Positions 10,758 to 21,834 of a stretch of DNA of 64,000 bases are shown here, piece by piece. Each line of letters opens with the position of its first letter. Position 1 is the stretch's first letter. The position numbers and the translations under genes were made by a program. The DNA comes from Przewalskia tangutica (lineage: Eukaryota > Streptophyta > Magnoliopsida > Solanales > Solanaceae), in assembly GCA_029844215.1 (NCBI GenBank), contig CM056730.1, forward strand, positions 54,634,924 to 54,698,923, read 5' to 3'. The notes beneath the pieces were generated by a model that was not told the DNA's origin, did no database searches, and worked only from the letters and a program-made list of their open reading frames with translations.

Positions 10758-12187
10758 TGTTACAGCCCGTAGTTCCAGAGTATGTATGTGAGGACGTACG
10801 TTCGTGAATATAACACTAAGTGCGAAAGGGAAGAATATTTTTGAATTTCCGACGGAAAATATTCCGAACCTCGTGAAGGAAAAAGGCTTATTATTGGGAA
10901 TTGGATTCTCAATTTTGGTATTTGGACTTCTTGGAATATAAGAGAATTATGGAATTTTATTTCAAGAATTGGTCACGTGGGGCCCACGGGAGAAATTTAC
11001 GGTTTTGTGGGGCCAACATTATTTTCGAGATTTTGGCCATTATGAATGTTTTTGGGAGATTAAAATATTTTTGGACGAATAGGAGGGCGACACGTGTCAC
11101 CCCAAGTGGACCTATGTTGGGCGTGTAAGGTGTCAAGATGACAAACCAAGTGGCTTTAGATATATGTTGGACAAGTGGCTTGTGGGACCCACACACACTT
11201 GTCCCTAATCTCATCCACACACATGTTTTAATCCTCGCCCTTGGTGGTGTTAAATCATCACACTAGTAGGATGAAATCTTCCGCACTTGGAATTATATCA
11301 AGAACAATACTCCCTCCCTTCCTAGTGCTCTTGGCATTGGCCATTATCATTGACCAAATGTTGTCCAAAAATTCTTAAACTCTTAAGTGTTCTTCCTTGA
11401 TGTGTTAGGAAGGTTATTAACCAAGTGTTAGACAAGATTTCACACCCCTAGCCTAAAAATCACCCCTTGGCCGAAACTTGCAAGGTTTGAAACCTAAAGT
11501 GTTCTTCACTTTTTTGAAGTTGGATCTTCAAGAGGAGTTGGTTAGGAGCTTCTAAGGACTTGGAGCGGATTGGAACGTAAGGAATAGGAGCTATACTTGC
11601 TACGGATCGACTTTTAGTTCTTGGATTATTTTGGGCTCTTTGAGGTAATGAACTTTGTCCTCTTTGTGAAGTTGGATATTATATATGTTGGTAGTATATA
11701 AATGAGTATGTGATACATGGAAGGAAGATGGAAAAGATTTGGACCTTGTTAAGTTTCTAAAATCGAGAAATTGGCATGCTAGCCATTAAAATGGTAAAAA
11801 CGTTACCTATTACCTGTTGACAGTTAATAACAAAGTTGTTATAACTTATATAAAGATTGGAATATAAGTTGGAAGATTAAAGAAGTAATTCCGGCATGCT
11901 AGCAGAAAATTGGATAAGTTTGATTGTAGTAGTTGGCCAAGAACACCAACTAATGGACTGTATTTACATTGGACTGTTTTTACTTTGGACTAATGGACTA
12001 TTTTGTATATTGTGGGGCAGAATTTTACACGTCCAGTTAGGCGTGTAATCCCCTTTTGGTATTGTTGTGTTATTGCGCCTTAAATGTGGCATGTTGGTTA
12101 TTGAATTTCGGGCCTTGAAAAAGGTGGAAAAGTACGTAAAAACAGGGGAAGTGCTACCCGATTTACCGTAGAATAAGAGACCCTATA
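10758..12187 (+). mobile_element. Element D 3' LTR, left segment
   Basis: Begins tgttacagcccgtagttcc immediately after the polypurine tract and runs to the A1 insertion at 12187. It contains the LTR leader with ggtaatgaactttgtcc near 11645 and the gggcagaattttacac block near 12013. The LTR resumes at 53742. With the piece lost off the right edge the whole LTR would be about 3.5 kb, close to the 3.7 kb of B. No genes. Confidence 0.8.
12183..12187. repeat. Target-site duplication of A1 (left)
   Basis: ctata, repeated at 53742-53746 just after the A1 3' LTR. The perfect 5-bp match proves the two LTRs belong to one insertion despite 41.5 kb between them. Confidence 0.9.
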
Positions 12188-12650
12188 TGTTATACCCCGT
12201 ATTTCCAGAGTATGTATGTGAGGACGTACGTACAAAAGTTTAAGCCTTAATAAGGTTAAGGATGAAAGAATTGTTTTTCTGACGGAAATATTCCGAACCT
12301 TGTGAAGGAAATTTTACGGTTTCAATATTTTAATTTATTATGGATTTTTCCGAGAGATAAAATATTTTGGACCAATAGGAGGGCGACATGTGTCACCCCT
12401 AGGTGGCAAGGTTGGACGAAAAATTGGACAAGGAGTGGCACGTTTTTTTTCATGAAAAAGGCCATAAATATTTGGTCAAGTCTTGCAAGATATTTTGTGG
12501 GGCAAGTGGGGGGGGGGGGGGGGTTGGACGTTTTTTTGGGACTAGCCATATGTCCCAAAGTTGTGGTGGACACTTGGTTGGAAGACTTCACTCACACAAG
12601 CAACCAAATCTTCACCCTCCACTTGCTTTAATCTTGACCCTTGAATGTCC

Positions 12651-12658
12651 TATAAATA
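12651..12658 (+). promoter_or_regulatory. A1 LTR TATA box
   Basis: TATAAATACCCCC, followed about 30 bases later by aagacttcttcatcc, a plausible transcription start area. The same arrangement occurs at 51691 (3' LTR) and 55823 (A2). It leaves a leader of about 2.2 kb before gag. Confidence 0.65.
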
Positions 12659-13384
12659 CCCCCCTTAAGTGCAAGACTTCTTCATCCACTTAACAATTTC
12701 CAAGTCTCAAAATCCTTCCCCCTTAGTTGCAAGTTCTCGTCCAAAACTCCCTCCCCCCTTCCTAGTAGCTTTCGTCCGAAACACCCCCCCCCCTTGGTAG
12801 AAAAATCTCTCATAGTATTGTTACTATCCCAAATGCCTTAGCCTACATCCCTTGTAGTATTACAAAGTTACCTCTATACTAAAAGCCCGGAAATACTACT
12901 ATATTTCCTTTAGTCACAAAACGAAACCCTAGGGAAAATCTTCATAATTGGTTGAAATATTAAGTAGAAGTTGTTTAGAAACTTCTGAGGGTTTCTTGGA
13001 GCTATCGGAGCGTGCAGAATATGAGCTAAACGTTGCTCAGGATTGACTTATATCTTGGATAATTTTGGGCTTATCGAGGTAATAATCTTTGTCCTTCTAT
13101 TGTAATTGGAGATTACATATCGTAGTAGTTTAGAATTAAGTATAAGATATATAGAAGGATGGTATAAAAGAAGAGAATTGAACTGTACTTACATTGGGAT
13201 TTGTATTCTGATGAGACTTGTGTAGTTTTACGGGTAGGGAAGTGCTGCCCAATTTATCGTAGAATAGAGAACCTTCTGCTTAGAATATTCTACGAAGTAG
13301 TCTAGACGTTGATAGACGTATTTGACTATTATAGGTTGATACTCTGCGCGCGACATATTCGACTTGTCAGGTGGATTTCGCCGA

Positions 13385-13394
13385 GAAGGTATGT
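13385..13394 (+). other. Candidate 5' splice site in the LTR leader
   Basis: gaaggtatgt, matching the AG|GTATGT plant donor consensus. Equivalent sites occur in every LTR of the window (for example 7950, 52426, 53855, 56600, 63509). Splicing here is an inference only; possible acceptors are the cag endings near 14291 and 14348. Confidence 0.35.
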
Positions 13395-13871
13395 GATTCT
13401 TCCTATCCTCTAGAGCATGATATTTTAATATATATATATAGTACGGTAGACGTACGTGTGTTAACTGAACATGGTTTTACTTGACGTCTTTTGACTTGAG
13501 TCTAAATAATAAGAATCTTGAAGTCTTTCAAAAGAATTATAAATCATTTTTGAAAGAAGAAGAATATTTGTTTTTAAAACAAAAGTTTAAGAGTTATACT
13601 AGCTTTATGGGAAGTTAGGTATAACGACTTAAGAAAGATAAAAGGAACTGTTTACTTATTTGTTTATGAAAATATTGTATTGATTTCTAGGAAGTGTAGT
13701 AAGATGGTTTGATAAGTAAACATGTTATGATGCTACGTGTGTTAGTGTCTTGTGATGTTTGTGTAAGGGGGTTATTCTTGTTGTGCTTACGTTGTTAAAC
13801 GATAAACCCATTGTACTGCTATTATATCACATACCCCCCTGACTTGTCATGATGCCGATGACTTGCCACCC

Positions 13872-14107
13872 TCGATGCGAGGAATACCTCATGCGGGTCC
13901 ATGTGACCTATGCAGAGCTGCGGGAGTTCCAGGATTGATCACTCCGGGTGTGTTACGCCGATGCGAGGGATACCTCATGCGGTCCATAGGACTATGCGGA
14001 CTTCGGGGGTCCAGGATGATGCCGCGGGTTAGCTACCCCCGATGCGAGGAATACCTCATGCGGGCCTATGTGGCCTATGCGGACTGCGGGAGTTCCAGGA
14101 TTAGGCA
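13872..14107 (+). repeat. Tandem repeat, about 80 bp x 3, in A LTR
   Basis: Units begin cgatgcgag(g/a)atacctcatgc at about 13874, 13959 and 14039, each followed by ctatgcggactgcggg-like and ccaggat sequence. The block is present in all A LTRs (18589-18830, 47605-47870, 52898-53113, 57074-57336) with different unit counts and many small differences. Confidence 0.8.
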
Positions 14108-14474
14108 CGCATAATGATACTATGGGCGAATGGCCTTGCTTCGATCATTAGCGGCCTAGAAAAGACCAGTTATATTATATCTATTTTGCTCTTGGTTATG
14201 CTGTGGCACTATGTGCGGTTACATTGGTTGTTTCGTACATATTTGTAAAATTGGTTTTAAAATGATATGATTTCATTTAAGTACTTTGCAGTTTCACATA
14301 CTTGGTACCTGTTATCTTGACCTCTTCGGAAGTGCGTTACGCCGCAGTAGAGGTACTCGCTTGTTGATCCCGCTCCTAGGATCACCGCTTTCGCTTTGGA
14401 AAGCCCCGTTTCTCCGAAGGCTTATCTTTTGGGTATGATCTCCCTGTCATTGTAGATTTATGTACATTCAGGGT

Positions 14475-14497
14475 ATGGCGGGGCCCTGTCCCGCCAT
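14475..14497 (+). other. GC-rich LTR hairpin, A1 5' LTR
   Basis: atggcggg-gccctgt-cccgccat, a perfect 8-bp stem with a 7-base loop. Also at 53491-53513, 57694-57716, and on the minus strand at 18207-18229 and 47234-47255. Confidence 0.75.
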
Positions 14498-14730
14498 AGT
14501 TGTTTACTTTCTTAGAGGTTTGTAGTCCTGTTGTAAAGTTGGGATGTAACTGTTCACTCTTGATGTATATATACATGCCGAAAGACAATATTTTCTTGGA
14601 TAAACTGTGTCTCATTTTACATATGTTTCATGTCTTGTCTTTTATATTCCGCTGGTTACTCTGATGTATGTCTACTTGGGTGCCCGGGTAAGGCACCAGT
14701 CACGGGCCCGGGATCGGGTCGTGACAAAAG

Positions 14731-14742
14731 TGGTATCAGAGC
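14731..14742 (+). promoter_or_regulatory. A1 primer-binding site (tRNA-iMet)
   Basis: tggtatcagagc, four bases after the LTR end. This matches the 3' end complement of plant initiator methionine tRNA, the usual primer of gypsy elements. Confidence 0.88.
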
Positions 14743-14926
14743 AGTTAATCCTCGGAAAGTGTCTAGCATCGTATCTAGTAAGTCTTGATTATCGGTGTGT
14801 TGCACCACACCAATAATCGTGAGGCTATAGGATATTTAGGATTGGTTTCCATTCTTCTCACTCGAGATCGTGCCTTAGAGCCGTGTTATAAGTTGGACCT
14901 CTAACGTATTTCTTTTACGTACGATT

Positions 14927-16270
14927 ATGCCTCACGCAAGGCAACCCGGCCCGAGAAGGGCAAGCGGCGGAGCCGCTAGTAGGACACAGAGTCACGAGGC
15001 CTGTGCCCGTCTATACCCGAGGCGATACCTCAGACGGCGAGTTCCACGACGCCGCCGGCCCCAGCAGAGACCACAATACCTGCGCCTCGATCCCGGCACC
15101 GGCGCAGAGAGATGGGTTCTGAGAGATGGCGATTACTAGCTTGATTGTGGCGAACATGAGATAGCCGGACGCAAAGGTTCGAAGAGCACCTGTGGTTCAT
15201 CCTAGATCGGATAGCTTGAGACTACGGGATTTTCTGAGTTGTAGCCCGCCAGAGTTCTACGGGTCGAGGCCTGAGGATGATCCGCAGGAGTTCATCCGAC
15301 GGCTCTGACGGATCGCGAAGTGATCGTGCCGGAGACCGAGTCAGTAGTCTTAGGTTCACATCGGCTGCGTGATACTGCAGTTGATTGGTTTGATTCGTGG
15401 GAGCTGTCCCGGGGAGAGCATGCACTTCCAGCGGTATGGGACGAGTTCTCCGAGGCATTTCTCACTCATTTCTTGCCGCCACAGATGAGGAGGGCACGGG
15501 CCGACAGGTTTCTGATGTTGAGATAGGGAGGACGTACGGTTCGGGAGTACAACATGGAGTTCGACTCGTTGGCTCGATATGTCCCTGCGTTAGTGGCAGA
15601 TATGGAGGATAGAGTGCACCGCTACGTCATGGGACTGGATGACTACTTGGCAGAGTCTTGCTCGGGTGTAGCTCTTCAGCCGGGCATTGACATTGCCCGC
15701 ATGCAGGCTCATGCACTTGGGTGTGAGGAGCGTAGAGGCCGACGGGTCGACAGATATCAGCAGCAGAAGAAGGCCAAGACGGCCGGATCTTTTGGTAGCT
15801 CTCGGGGTGGACGATCTCAGCAGCAGACTAGATTTGCACCACAGCCAGCTCAGAGCACTCCTACACCGTCTTCAGGACAGCCAGGGTATTCGGGGGCAGA
15901 TCAGGGCCCCAGGGCTTCGGACTTCCAGGGTAGCAGGGGTGCTAACCGATCGAGGTCCTCTCAGTGTGTCCGGTGTGGTAGATTCCATCACGGGAGTTGT
16001 GGTACTACTTCGGGAGTTTGCTACACTTGCGGCCAGCAGGGTCACTATGCGAGAGACTGTCCGACCAGAGGCAGCGCAGATGGTAGGGGTCAGCCTACGG
16101 GGTCTTTCGTCGGGTCTTCATCTCCTACAGTTACTCGCCCCGGAGGGCAGGGTGCTCAGGGACCAGCAGGTCGCGGCAGAGGTCGTGGCAGGGGTCCTAG
16201 TTCTAGCGGTCCTCAGAACCGCATTTATGCCTTGTCCAGCCGCCAGGACCAGGAGGCGTCGCCGGATGTC
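14927..16270 (+). pseudogene. A1 gag (capsid/nucleocapsid), frameshifted
   Basis: Gag forms the cytoplasmic particle and packages element RNA. The start at 14927 (MPHARQ) aligns with the corresponding starts in A3 (46818) and A2 (58144). The N-terminal part is scrambled by indels between about 14990 and 15310. The capsid core (Retrotrans_gag type, DWFDSWELSRGEHA) is readable from about 15380 to 15530, and the rest from 15554. A Gln/Arg/Ser-rich linker follows, then two zinc knuckles: CVRCGRFHHGSC (from 15965) and CYTCGQQGHYARDC (from 16019, a canonical CX2CX4HX4C). At least two frame changes separate the start from the knuckles. The protein runs on into protease without a stop, as expected for a single gag-pol polyprotein. 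Confidence 0.85.
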
Positions 16271-17980
16271 GTCACAGGTACTTTATCAGTTTCTTGTTGT
16301 GACGTGTATTCCTTGATAGATCCGGGTTCTACTCTGTCCTATATATCTCCCCTTATTGCTAGTAGGATAGGGATATAGCCTAAGTCCATAGACCCTTTTG
16401 AGGTAGCTACGCCAGTGGGTGATTCGGTGGTAGCTCGGCGGGTATATAGGGCTTGTCCAGTGACTATATGCAGTCGTCAGACCCTAGCCGACTTGATAGA
16501 GTTGGATATGACTGATTTCGATGTGATCATGGGTATGGATTGACTGGCTTCTTGCTACGCCAATGTGGACTGCAGGGCGAGATTAGTACGGTTCCAGTTT
16601 CCTGGGGAGCCGGTTATTGAGTGGGAGGGAAGCACTGTGTCTCCGAGGGGTAGGTTTATTTCTTACCTCAAGGCTAGGAAGATGGTGAAGAAGGGGTATA
16701 TCTACCATCTCATTCGGGTGTTTGATACTGAGGCTGCGGTACCAGATTTTCATCGATTCCAAGAGTCGAGAGAGTTCCCGGATGTGTTTCCGCACGACCT
16801 CTGGGTATCCTCCCGAGAGGAGATAGAGTTTTGTATCGATGTCTTTGCGGATACTCGACCTATATCCATTCCGCCATACGTAATGGCACTGCCGAGTTGA
16901 GAGAGTTGAAGGACCGGTGAGAGATTTGTTGGAGAAGCGGCTTCATCAGGCCTAGTGTTTCTCCCAGGGAGCGCCGTATTGTTCGTGAAGAAGAAGGGCG
17001 GACGCTGCGCATGTGTTGATTACGGTGAACAAGGTGACTATTAAGAACGAATACCCCTTCCTGTGATTGATGATTTGTTCGACCCGGTTGCGAGTGCGAG
17101 ATGTTTCTCAAGATTGATCTGCGATCGGGCTATCATCAGTGCGAGTTAGAGAGGCGGATGTCCCTAGATCGCATTCGGACCAGATGCAGGCACTATGAGT
17201 TCAGGGTTATGTCTTTCGGTTTGACCAATGCTCCGGCGGTATTTATGGATTTGATGAACCGAGTGTTCAAGCCATTTTTGGATACGTTTGTGATAGTATT
17301 CATTGATGACATCTTGGTTTATTCCCGCTCAGAGCAGGAGCATGCGGAGCATTTGAGGACGGTGCTGAGAGTTCTCCAGGATCAGCGGTTGTATGCCAAG
17401 TTTTCGAAGTGTGAGTTCTGGTTGACTTCGGTGGCGTTCTTAGGGCACATTGTCGGGGCCGATGGTATTCGGGTGGATACGGCCAAGATCGAGGCAGTCA
17501 GGAGTTGGCCTAGACCTACTACTCCAACAGAGGTGCGCAACTTTCTGGGCCTTGTAGGTTACTATCGGAGGTTCGTGGAAAAGTTTGCTTCTATTTCGGC
17601 ACCTTTGACTAAGCTGACTCAGAAGGCAGCTAAGTTTCAGTGGACGGATGCTTGTGAGGAGGGCTTCCAGTTACTGAAGGAGAGGTTGACGACCGCCCCA
17701 GTTCTTACTCTTCCTGAGGGTCTAGACGGCTATGTCGTGTATTGTGATGCGTCGGGCATCGGGCTTGGATGTGTGTTGATGCAGCAGGGCAAGGTTATAG
17801 CATACGCATCTCGGCAGCTCAAGAAGCATGAGAAGAATCACCCCACCCATGATTTGGAGTTGGCAGCGGTGATTCACGCCTTGAAGATCTGGAGGCACTA
17901 TTTGTATGGAGTTCATGTGGATATTTACACAGACCACAAGAGCCTCCAGTATATCTTCAGCCAGAGGGAGCTGAACTTAT
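16271..17980 (+). pseudogene. A1 pol part 1: protease, reverse transcriptase, RNase H start
   Basis: The aspartic protease active site is LIDPGSTLSYIS (catalytic Asp at 16319-16321). The first stop is the TAG at 16376-16378, and a second inactivating change is TGA in place of a Trp codon near 16540. RT is readable from about 16840 and is broken by indels around 16900-17100. From 17101 a long frame contains the conserved palm region (SFGLTNAPAVFMDLMNRVF), the catalytic FIDD at 17299-17310 and the connection region. RNase H follows (VVYCDASGIGLGCVLM from about 17731, TDHKSLQYIF near 17930). It ends at the A3 insertion after 17980; the missing RNase H end and integrase are at 49417-51118. Copy A2 has an undamaged RT for comparison. 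Confidence 0.9.
17976..17980. repeat. Target-site duplication of A3 (left)
   Basis: cttat, against cttac at 49417-49421. A2 reads cttac at the uninterrupted site (about 61200), so the left copy has one later substitution. Confidence 0.85.
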
Positions 17981-20376
17981 TGTCACGACCCGTTCCGGGG
18001 CCAGTGACTGGTGCCTTACCCGGGCACCCAAGTAGTCATACATCAGAGTAATCAGCGGAATATAAAAACAAGACATGAAATAAATGTAAATTGAGACACA
18101 GTTTATATCTGAGAAAATGTCGCCTTTCGGCATATATATATAAAGAGTGAACAGTTACATCCCAACTTTACAACATGACTACAGACCTCTAGGAATGTAA
18201 ACAACTATGGCGGGACAGGGCCCCGCCATACCCTGAATGTACATATATCTACAACATCAGGGAGAACCATACCAAAAGTCGAGCCTCCGGAGAAGATGGA
18301 GCTCCTGACACCAACGCAAAGATCCTAAGGATGCGGATCTAGCACCTGCTTGCCCTTACCTGAGGCATGAACGCAGCCCAGAAGGAGGTCGATCTAACAG
18401 TACCAAGTATGCGGATCGTAAAGCATCAAGTAAAATCAAAGTATTTAAAACCATTTGCAATTACAACCAGTTCAATCGCATAGTGCCACAACATAAACAA
18501 GAGCAAAATAGATATAATGTAATCGGTTTTCTAGGCGCGAATGATCGAAGCAAGGCCAATCGCCCATAGTATCATTATGCGTGCCTAATCCGGACTTCCA
18601 TGATCCGCATAGGTCATCTGAGACCGCATGAGGTATTCCTCGCATCGGGGTAGCTAACCCCTGTACCTCCCGGACTCCGCAGTCGCATAGTCTCATAGAC
18701 GCGTAGTCACACGCATCGCATAGGGCATCCGCGTCGGGATAAGACACCGGAATGATCAATCTCGGAACTCCCGCTGACTCCGCATAGTCACACTGCATCG
18801 TAGTATAGACCCGCATCAAGGGTGGCAAGCCCTCGGTATAACAAGTCTAGGGGGTAGGTGATATAATAACAGTACAACGGGCTTACCGTTTAACAACGTA
18901 AGCACAACAAGAATAACAATATCACAAGACACTAACACACGTAGTATCCTAACATGTTACTTATCAAACCATCTTACTACACTTTGTAGAAATCAATACA
19001 GGATTTTCATAAACAAATAAGTAAAACCGTTCCTTTTATCTTTCTTAAGTCGTTATACCTAACTTCCCATAAAGCTAGTATAACTCTTAAGCTTTCTGTT
19101 TAAAATCAAGTATTACTCTTCTATCAAAATTGATTTATAATTCTTTTGAAATACTTCCAGGTTCTTATTATTTAGACTCAAGTCAAGTAAAACCATGTTC
19201 AGTTAACACACGTACGTCCTAGTACTATATATATACTTTAAAATATCATGCTCGAGGATAGGAAGAATCACATACCTTGGCGAAATCCACCTGCCAAGTC
19301 GAATATGTCGCGCGCAGAGTATCAACCTATAATAGTCAAATACGTCTATCAACGTTTAGACTATTCTGTAGGATAATCTAAACAGAGGGTTCTATATTCT
19401 ACGGAAAATTGGGCAGCACTTCCCTACCCGTCAAGCTACCCAAGTCTACTGTAAATACAGTCCTATGTAAGTACAGTTTAATTCTTCTTCTGTTATACCC
19501 TTCTACTGTGATTACAGTTCAATTCTATTCTTTAATATCCTTCTATATCTTATACTCAAGTCTTAACTATTCTTATATGTAATATCCAATTACAATAGAA
19601 GGACAAGAGTATTTACCTCGATAAGCCCAAAATTATCCAAGTTAAATGTCGATCATGAGCAAGGTTTAACTCCTAATTTGGACGCTCCGATAGCTCCAAG
19701 AAGCCCTTAGAAGTTCTACACAACTTCTACTTAAATACTATAAGGGATTTGGGCTAGGGTATTTAGGAATAGTAACTATACTTGGAAGACAACTTTCTAC
19801 CAAAGGGGGGGTTTCGGCTAGAGCTACTAGGCTAGAGGGGGAAGATGTTTCGGCCAAGGGCCTTCACAAGGGGGAGGGGGAGTGTTGGACGAAACACTAC
19901 AAGAGAGGGGGAAGGATTTTCAAGACTTGGAGAAATGATTTGTGGATGAAGAAAACCTTCAAGTTAGGGGGGTATTTATAGGGCTTTCAAGGGCCAAGAT
20001 GAAGCCAAGTGGTAGGCAAGTGTAAGGTGGAGATTTAGGCAAGTGTCCTTATCCATCTACTACACAAAAATATCCTACCTACCCTTGACTAAGCAAGGCC
20101 ACAAAAATCGTCCAAACAGGCCCAAGTTGCCGTCCATATGAGGGTGACAAGTGTCACCCTCCCGTTGGTCCAAAATATTTAGTCTCTCGGAAATATCCGT
20201 AAAAATTATAAATGACATAGCCGTAATTTTCCCTACGCAAGTTTTGTAAAACGTTTCGTCGGAAAACGATTCTTTTTGATAGGTGTGCACAATTTTTCGG
20301 CCCCCTATGCCTAACTAAGGCTAAACTTTTGTACGTACGCCCTCACGTACATACTCTGGAAATACGGGGTATAACA
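17981..20376 (-). repeat. A3 3' LTR
   Basis: 2396 bp. On the plus strand it starts tgtcacgacccg and ends ggggtataaca. It contains the complement of the TATA box at 19973-19980, the tandem block at about 18589-18830 and the GC hairpin at 18207-18229. Pairs with 47019-49416. Confidence 0.92.
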
Positions 20377-20410
20377 TTCTCCCCTCCTTAGAAACATTCG
20401 TCCCGAATGT
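20377..20410 (-). promoter_or_regulatory. A3 polypurine tract and adjacent hairpin
   Basis: The minus strand reads taaggaggggagaa directly before the LTR, preceded by acattcg-gga-cgaatgt (20394-20410). The purine run is interrupted by one A compared with A1. Confidence 0.78.
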
Positions 20411-20515
20411 TCCTTCCCAAGACAGATAACGATGAAGTCTCTCACAACTTAAACAGTTTGCAAATGCCACACATGGCCACAATACAGCACTTAAGCAAAT
20501 ATGTTAATGAAAAAT

Positions 20516-21834
20516 TTACAAGTAGGAAAGTGAGTTACCTGGAGGTGTGGGGAATAGGTGAGGATACTTCTGCCTCATGTCCTCCTCAGCTTCCCACGTC
20601 ATCTCCTCCCTGAGCTCGTTCCGCCACAAGACTTTGACGGAAGCCACGTCCTTGGTCCGCAGACGCCTAACCTGACGATCGATTATCGCTATGGGAATCT
20701 CCTCATATGATAACCCCTCGGTCACCTGGACATCGTCAATCGGGTGCACTCTAGATGGATCCCCGATACATCTCCTCAGCATAGAAACATGAAACACCAG
20801 ATGTACTGCCTCCAGATCGGACGGCAGATCCAACTCGTAGGCAACCTTGCCTACCCTGCGGACATCGATAGGGCCCAATGTACCTTGGCTGAGTTTCCCT
20901 TCTTCCGAACCTCATCACACCCTTCATGGGTGACACCAGAAAACCCAATCATCAACCTCGAACTCTAGATGCGACGACGATTATCTGCGTATGACTGGCG
21001 ACTCGGCTGTCGATGCCGCTCTGGATAAGGTTCACCTTATCCAGTGACTGCTGCACCAAATCTTGTCCCACTGCGCACTCGCCGCATCAAACCAGCCTAT
21101 CGGCGATCGCACTTCCTCATACAAGGCCTCATAAGGCGCCATCCGAATCTTGGGTGGTAGCTATTATTATACACATACTCAACTAGAGGCAAATGATCCT
21201 CCCAGCCACCCCTGAAGTCAATAACACAGGCTCGCAGCATATCCTCAAGATCTTTGGATAGTGCCTTCGGCTGTCCGTGCTGCGTGGATGGAATGCGATG
21301 CTCGTGCTCACTGCGTCCTAAACCCTTACGGAAGGACCTCAGGAAGTTAGCGTGGCGGGCTCCTGCATGCGATATGATCGAAATAGGGACTTCATGCAGT
21401 CTGACGATCTCTCGGATGTAAAGTCTGGCATAATCCTCAGCCGAAAAAGTCGTCCTGACGGGAAGAAAGTGGGCTGATTTCGTCAGCCTGTCGACGACAA
21501 CCCAGATAGAATCATGCTTCCTCTGAGTGCGAGGTAATCCTGTGATAAATTCCATGTTGATCACCTCCCACTTCCAGGTCGGGATCTCTATCGTCTGCAA
21601 TAATCCACCAGGCCTCTGGTGCTCTATCTTCACCTGCTGACAACACGGGCACTGAGCTACAAACTCTGCAACGTCCCTCTTCAAGTCATCCCACCAATAC
21701 ACAGATCTAAGGTCGTGGTACATCTTGGTCGACCCCGGATGGATAGAGTAACGTGCGTTGTGTGCTTCCCCTAGAACCTGCTGCCGAAGTCCTGCAATAT
21801 CCGGAACACACAACCTGCCCTCGAACCTTAGCAC
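20516..21834 (-). pseudogene. A3 integrase and chromodomain (frameshifted)
   Basis: Integrase inserts the cDNA; the chromodomain targets it to heterochromatin. In its direction: the HHCC zinc region (HNARYSIHPGS... CPCCQQVK, about 21780-21640), then the DDE core. The first catalytic Asp is replaced by Glu (NMEFITG, against NMDFITG in A1) and the second by His (IISHAG, against IISDR). Both changes would be expected to disable it. After frame breaks near 21100-20950, the C-terminal frame (20878-20516) holds the GPY/F-like region and the chromodomain (IAIIDRQVRRLR, VKVLWRN, MTWEAEEDM, YPHLF). The coding end is about 140 bases before the polypurine tract. Confidence 0.85.

Larger units (their letters stand above)
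12188..14726 (+). repeat. A1 5' LTR
   Basis: 2539 bp, from tgttatacccc to gggtcgtgaca (TG...CA ends). It contains a TATA box, poly-G and poly-C tracts, conserved leader modules, a tandem block with unit cgatgcgaggaatacctc, and a GC hairpin. Paired with 51231-53741. Confidence 0.93.

Noticed and set aside
15222..15458. Minus-strand open frames over gag and pol of the A elements
   Set aside because: They are shadows of the real coding strand, with no homology to known proteins and no conservation of frame between A copies.
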